From FEN-1250 sp039918615 (GTDB taxonomy: Bacteria; Gemmatimonadota; Gemmatimonadetes; Gemmatimonadales; Gemmatimonadaceae): a stretch of DNA of 9,943 bases. Position 1 is the first letter of the stretch. Every line of letters begins with the position of its first letter. The stretch is taken from positions 1-9,943 of the forward strand of contig JBDSHG010000127.1 of NCBI GenBank assembly GCA_039918615.1, given 5' to 3'. Positions 7,245-9,943 of the stretch are shown in pieces. The translations under genes were made by a program, and so were the position numbers. The notes under the pieces are model-generated. The model did not search any database. It saw only the letters and a list, made by a program, of their open reading frames with translations, and had not been told where the DNA came from.

Positions 7245-8396
7245 TTAGAACAGCGGAAGGCCGAGCAGCGCCTTGCCGATGAATTCGCGCAGGACGTCGT
7301 TGGTCGGCGCCATGACGGCGCCCGCGTGCGCGTCGCGGAAATATCGCTCGATGCCGGTGTGACGCGAGAACGCCGCGCCGCCGCACGTGCGCATCGCGAG
7401 CGATGTCACCGCGATCGCGGTTTCGCCGGCAGCAGCCTTCACCTCGAGCACCCGCAGCATCGTCAACTCTCCCGGACGTTCCAGGTGACCGACCGTGTCG
7501 TCGATGCGCGCATGCAGACCGTCGGTTTCGATCTGCATCGTCGCGAGCTGCGCGCGGAGGTTGGGGAGCGCCTCGCCGAGCGACGCCGAGCCCAGATGCT
7601 CGAACTTCGCTTTCTTGAGGTGTGCGATCGTCGCCGCCGTAGCCGCTCGGCAGAGACCGAGCGATACGGCCGCCTGCCCGAGATTGAACAGCGGCAAGAC
7701 GACGTTGAGCAGCGCCGGAAACCCTCCGCCTTCCTCGGTGAGACGCATGTCCGCCGGCACGACGCACTCTTCGAGCACCATCGGCGACGACGCATTGGCG
7801 CGCAGCCCGAGACCGTCCCACGCGCCGGCCACCGTCAACCCCGCGGATCCCGCCAGCACGAGATAGAGTGTCGAATCGGTGGCGCTCGCACCGTTCGGCG
7901 ACAGCGCCGTGGCGACGTAACTCTGGGCGTGGCCGGCGCTCGTCACGAACGACTTGCGCGCCGAGAGACGGGCGCCGTCGCCGTTCAAACTCTCGGCGCG
8001 CGAAACCGGTGCCCAGAAGTGGCTGCGCGATCCCGCTTCGCTGAACGCGAGCGTCGACAGGTGCCGACCGCTCGCCATCGCCTTCAGTACCTCCTCAATC
8101 GCGGCAGTCCGCGGCGCAGCGGCGGTCGTCACCGACGCGAGCGTGTGCATGAGGAACACCATCGCAACCGACGCATCCGCTTCCGCGAGGGCGGCGATGA
8201 CGTCGGCCAACGCGCGCGGCCCGAGCGACGCTCCGCCGACGTCGGCGGGGAGCATCAGGCCGAGCAATCCCGCGTTGCCGAGCTCCTGAATGGCTTCGGT
8301 CGAAAACCGACCCTGCTTATCATTTTCGGCGGCGGCGGGCGCCAGAACACTTCGCGCGATCGCACTTGCGGCGCTCGCGGCGATCTCCAGATTCAT
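7245..8396 (-). CDS. Acyl-CoA-dehydrogenase-fold flavoprotein, atypical active site
   Basis: A 383-residue protein of normal family length. Order: N-terminal helical domain (1-110, with GLLGLMLPADVGG), beta domain (LAFSEAGSRSHF at 116-127, the equivalent of the TEP-AGSD flavin-binding signature; WDGLGLRANASSP at 193-205), and C-terminal helical domain (RTCGGAAFSRHTGIERYFRDAHA at 336-358). In classical enzymes the catalytic Glu of the YEGTS motif follows the RDA segment; here the matching stretch is MAPTND (362-367) with Ala363 in the Glu position. A different base or a flavin monooxygenase-like role (as in DszC/SfnB relatives) is therefore possible. ATG 8396 has AGGAG 7 bases upstream. It leads the operon with the binding protein and is divergent from the TIGR04283-type gene. 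FAD or FMN binding is expected; the substrate is unknown. Confidence 0.9.
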   Translation of the reverse strand: MNLEIAASAASAIARSVLAPAAAENDKQGRFSTEAIQELGNAGLLGLMLPADVGGASLGPRALADVIAALAEADASVAMVFLMHTLASVTTAAAPRTAAIEEVLKAMASGRHLSTLAFSEAGSRSHFWAPVSRAESLNGDGARLSARKSFVTSAGHAQSYVATALSPNGASATDSTLYLVLAGSAGLTVAGAWDGLGLRANASSPMVLEECVVPADMRLTEEGGGFPALLNVVLPLFNLGQAAVSLGLCRAATAATIAHLKKAKFEHLGSASLGEALPNLRAQLATMQIETDGLHARIDDTVGHLERPGELTMLRVLEVKAAAGETAIAVTSLAMRTCGGAAFSRHTGIERYFRDAHAGAVMAPTNDVLREFIGKALLGLPLF

Positions 8397-8403
8397 GAGT
8401 AAT

Positions 8404-8408
8404 CTCCT
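8404..8408 (-). promoter_or_regulatory. Ribosome binding site of the flavoprotein gene
   Basis: AGGAG on the minus strand, 7 bases upstream of ATG 8396. The strong match fixes this start against the longer open frame upstream. Confidence 0.8.
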
Positions 8409-8418
8409 GCCGACGCAC

Positions 8419-8456
8419 GATGTTCGGATGTCGGATGCGATCGGTGTCCGAATATC
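8419..8456. promoter_or_regulatory. Inverted repeat in a divergent spacer, candidate operator
   Basis: GATGTTCGGA (8419-8428) and TCCGAATATC (8447-8456) form 10-base arms matching at 9 of 10 positions, with an 18-base spacer. The repeat lies 23 bases before the flavoprotein ATG and 44 bases before the preferred GTG of the TIGR04283-type gene, so a dimeric regulator here could control both directions. No regulator gene is in the window. The 18-base loop makes an RNA terminator unlikely. Confidence 0.4.
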
Positions 8457-8499
8457 CAGCATGGCGCACCTCGCGTCAATCACGCTACCCGAGTGTTCC

Positions 8500-9177
8500 G
8501 TGAAGCTGTCGGTTATCGTCCCCACGTTCAATGAAGAATCGATGATCGCGGAGACGCTACGCCGTGTCGTCGCTGTGCTGGCTCCGTACGAGCTGATCGT
8601 GGCCGATGGGTGCAGCGCGGACCGCACGGCGGAATTTGCGCGACCATTCGCCACCGTGCTCGATCTGAAGATGACTCGCGGCGGCGCGCTCAATAGTGCG
8701 GCCGCGATCGCCACGGGGGAGGTGCTCCTCTTCCTGCACGCCGACACCATGCTTCCCATGGGAGCGGCGGCGGCCATCGTGGGGGCGCTGCAGGAGACGG
8801 ACGTGATCGGCGGCGCGTTTCGCCTGCGCTTCGATCAGCCGGGACGGCTGCCTGCGCTCCTGGCCCGCCACGTGAATTTTCGATCTTCGCTGTCGAATGT
8901 TTTCTTTGGCGACCAGGCGCTGTTCGTCCGCCGCGAGGTTTTTGTGCGGGCGGGTGGCTTCAAGGATTGGAGCGTGATGGAGGACATGGAGATCCTCGCC
9001 CGCCTGCGACCGCACGGTCGACTGGCGCTCCTCGACGAGGAGGTCGTTACCTCAGCGCGGCGGCACCGAAGGAAGGGGTGGGTGAAAACGATCGGTACCA
9101 TCTGGATCATGACGCTGCTGCATACACTCGGCGTGTCGAGCGACGCGATGATCAGGTGGTATAAGCCCCACCGCTGA
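8500..9177 (+). CDS. TIGR04283-type family 2 glycosyltransferase
   Basis: A 225-residue GT-A fold protein of the family named transferase 2, rSAM/selenodomain-associated (also arsenosugar biosynthesis glycosyltransferase). Motifs: SVIVPTFNEE at 4-13, VADGCSADRT at 34-43 (nucleotide-sugar binding), FLHADT at 78-83 (DxD-like metal site), FFGDQALFVRREVF at 135-148, and MEDMEILARL at 160-169 (catalytic acid region). It has a hydrophobic C-terminal helix at about 197-212. GTG 8500 is preferred because it gives MKLSVIVP, the usual family start and length; in-frame ATGs at 8461 and 8428 would add 13 or 24 residues and lack a good ribosome site. It is co-directional with the DoxX-like gene 38 bases downstream. 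Its natural partner, the TIGR04282-type gene, lies at the other end of the cluster. The acceptor is unknown. Confidence 0.88.
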   Translation: MKLSVIVPTFNEESMIAETLRRVVAVLAPYELIVADGCSADRTAEFARPFATVLDLKMTRGGALNSAAAIATGEVLLFLHADTMLPMGAAAAIVGALQETDVIGGAFRLRFDQPGRLPALLARHVNFRSSLSNVFFGDQALFVRREVFVRAGGFKDWSVMEDMEILARLRPHGRLALLDEEVVTSARRHRRKGWVKTIGTIWIMTLLHTLGVSSDAMIRWYKPHR

Positions 9178-9215
9178 CGTGCCGGCCGGACTCACGGGAT
9201 AACGGAGCACAGAAA

Positions 9216-9770
9216 ATGACTGCCCAGCAGCCTCACGACCGCGCCCAGGGTGCCATGGAGCGTCGCCCGTCGCGGTACGCCGCAGCGTTTGCTGCGGCCC
9301 GCATCGCGCTCGGCTTGTATTGGCTGTACGAGCAGCATTGGAAGCTCCCACCGGATTTCGGCCTGCACGACCCGCGAGGCCTCATGTTCGCCTTCCGGCA
9401 GAGCATCCAGTATCCCACCCTCGATCTCTATCGAGCGTTTCTACAGGACGTGGTCGTGCCGCACTTCCATCTCTTTGGCTGGCTCATCGGATTCACGGAG
9501 GTTGCGATCGGTGCGTCGCTGGTGTTGGGCGCATTGACCAGAGCCGGTGCGCTCCTCGGCGCGCTCCAAGCGGTGAACCTCTTGATTGCGCAAGGCGCTA
9601 CGCCTGAGGGTCCGTGGATCTACGTCGCCTTACTCGCGGCGAATCTCTTCGTGCTCTTCACTCCTTCGAACCGCGGATTCAGCGTCGACAGCCGGCTCGC
9701 GCGAAGAGTTTCCGCTAGGCCGGCAGGAGGCACCTTTCTGACCCGCGTGTGGCTGTGGGCCATTTCATGA
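9216..9770 (+). CDS. DoxX-like integral membrane protein
   Basis: A 184-residue membrane protein with about four hydrophobic segments: 21-38 (AARIALGLYWLYEQHWKL, the DoxX-type first helix with an Arg in the membrane and a Trp-Lys end), 84-107, 110-126 and 134-149 (VALLAANLFVLFTPSNRGFSVD, the typical family ending). ATG 9216 has GGAG 8 bases upstream; the ATG at codon 14 is a weaker option. The family covers the quinol-oxidase-associated DoxD/DoxX proteins and many uncharacterised redox-related membrane proteins. It follows the TIGR04283-type gene by 38 bases and is probably cotranscribed. The last ~20 residues (after RRVSARP) look unlike the family and sit next to insertion-sequence debris, so the C-terminus may have been altered. 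Confidence 0.82.
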   Translation: MTAQQPHDRAQGAMERRPSRYAAAFAAARIALGLYWLYEQHWKLPPDFGLHDPRGLMFAFRQSIQYPTLDLYRAFLQDVVVPHFHLFGWLIGFTEVAIGASLVLGALTRAGALLGALQAVNLLIAQGATPEGPWIYVALLAANLFVLFTPSNRGFSVDSRLARRVSARPAGGTFLTRVWLWAIS

Positions 9771-9778
9771 GTTCCGCC

Positions 9779-9937
9779 TCTCAGCGTCGTCTGCGCCATC
9801 GACACCGTACGCTCCCGCACCAACCGCACCGCCCTCTAGCTGGAACTCCCGACTGTACCGTCGTCGTCCTGGCATGTCGCACCTCCATTCCGAAAGAACA
9901 CCTTTAAGATGGTGTCCACGGAACCCGGCATAGCTCA
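9779..9937 (-). mobile_element. Remnant of an IS3-family insertion sequence (one end only)
   Basis: Reading on the minus strand from 9937, the sequence starts TGAGCTATGCCGGGTTCCGT and goes on GGACACC, which has the form of an IS3-family terminal repeat (TG start, CCGG-TT, CGTGGACACC). About 60 bases further in lies the OrfA start with a GGAGG ribosome site. Recognisable transposase sequence stops near 9785, 10-20 bases beyond the DoxX stop, so the rest of OrfA, all of OrfB and the second terminal repeat are gone from this side. The family call rests on recalled end and OrfA patterns. Confidence 0.65.
9785..9875 (-). pseudogene. IS3-family transposase OrfA, frameshifted N-terminal fragment
   Basis: From ATG 9875 (GGAGG six bases upstream) the minus strand encodes MPGRRRYSREFQLE; the match then continues in another frame as AVRLVRERTVSMAQ. 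Joined, this is the classic OrfA opening (M-P-x-R-R-x-Y-x-x-E-F-x-L-E-A-V-R-L-V), the start of the helix-turn-helix DNA-binding domain. The two frames are joined by one extra G in the G3 run at 9832-9834. Similarity ends about 30 residues in. It cannot make a transposase. Confidence 0.75.
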
Positions 9938-9943
9938 AAGTTG

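Noticed and set aside
7222..7821. N-terminal extension of the binding protein to 485 residues
   Set aside because: The extra 200 codons are antisense-like, Arg-rich and overlap the flavoprotein coding sequence in the same strand; the AGGAG-GTG start at 7221 explains the gene.
7326..8402. 358-codon open frame on the plus strand
   Set aside because: It is fully antisense to the well-supported flavoprotein gene and is an Arg/Glu-rich shadow with no domain signal.
9620..9829. 69-codon minus-strand frame as a gene
   Set aside because: Only its first ~15 codons match a transposase (after a frameshift); the rest is antisense to the DoxX-like gene.

Overview
This is a GC-rich, gene-dense bacterial segment. 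The signal-transduction proteins at the left resemble those common in Gemmatimonadota and Acidobacteriota: a Pkn-type Ser/Thr kinase with a conserved N-terminal region and a kinesin-light-chain-like TPR tail, and a TPR lipoprotein. Gemmatimonadota is the best guess. It rests on protein style only, since no rRNA or other marker gene is present.

Left part (1-4130). A TPR lipoprotein gene on the minus strand runs off the left edge. A complete membrane-anchored Ser/Thr kinase follows, also on the minus strand; its C-terminal half is an array of 42-residue TPR units in exact register. Upstream of the kinase, at 4128-4370, is a decayed C-terminal piece of a beta-carbonic anhydrase with no usable start codon. 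The 226 bases after it hold nothing recognisable.

Central part (4597-9770), the most interesting region. A compact block with alternating strands holds: a TIGR04282-type transferase (minus); a radical SAM enzyme whose N-terminus looks like a TusA domain without its cysteine (plus); a PhnD/SsuA-like binding protein with no signal peptide (minus, overlapping the radical SAM stop by 4 bases); an acyl-CoA-dehydrogenase-fold flavoprotein that appears to lack the usual catalytic glutamate (minus, same operon as the binding protein); a TIGR04283-type glycosyltransferase (plus); and a DoxX-like membrane protein (plus). TIGR04282 and TIGR04283 are known partners of radical SAM proteins and are often labelled arsenosugar biosynthesis transferases, but this radical SAM enzyme lacks the Cys-rich C-terminal domain expected of ArsS. 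I infer an uncharacterised small-molecule pathway, possibly involving sulfur, selenium or arsenic. A 38-bp near-perfect inverted repeat lies in the divergent spacer between the flavoprotein and the second transferase and is a candidate operator.

Right edge (9779-9937). A remnant of an IS3-family insertion sequence: one terminal repeat and the first ~30 codons of OrfA, broken by a one-base frameshift and cut off near the DoxX gene.
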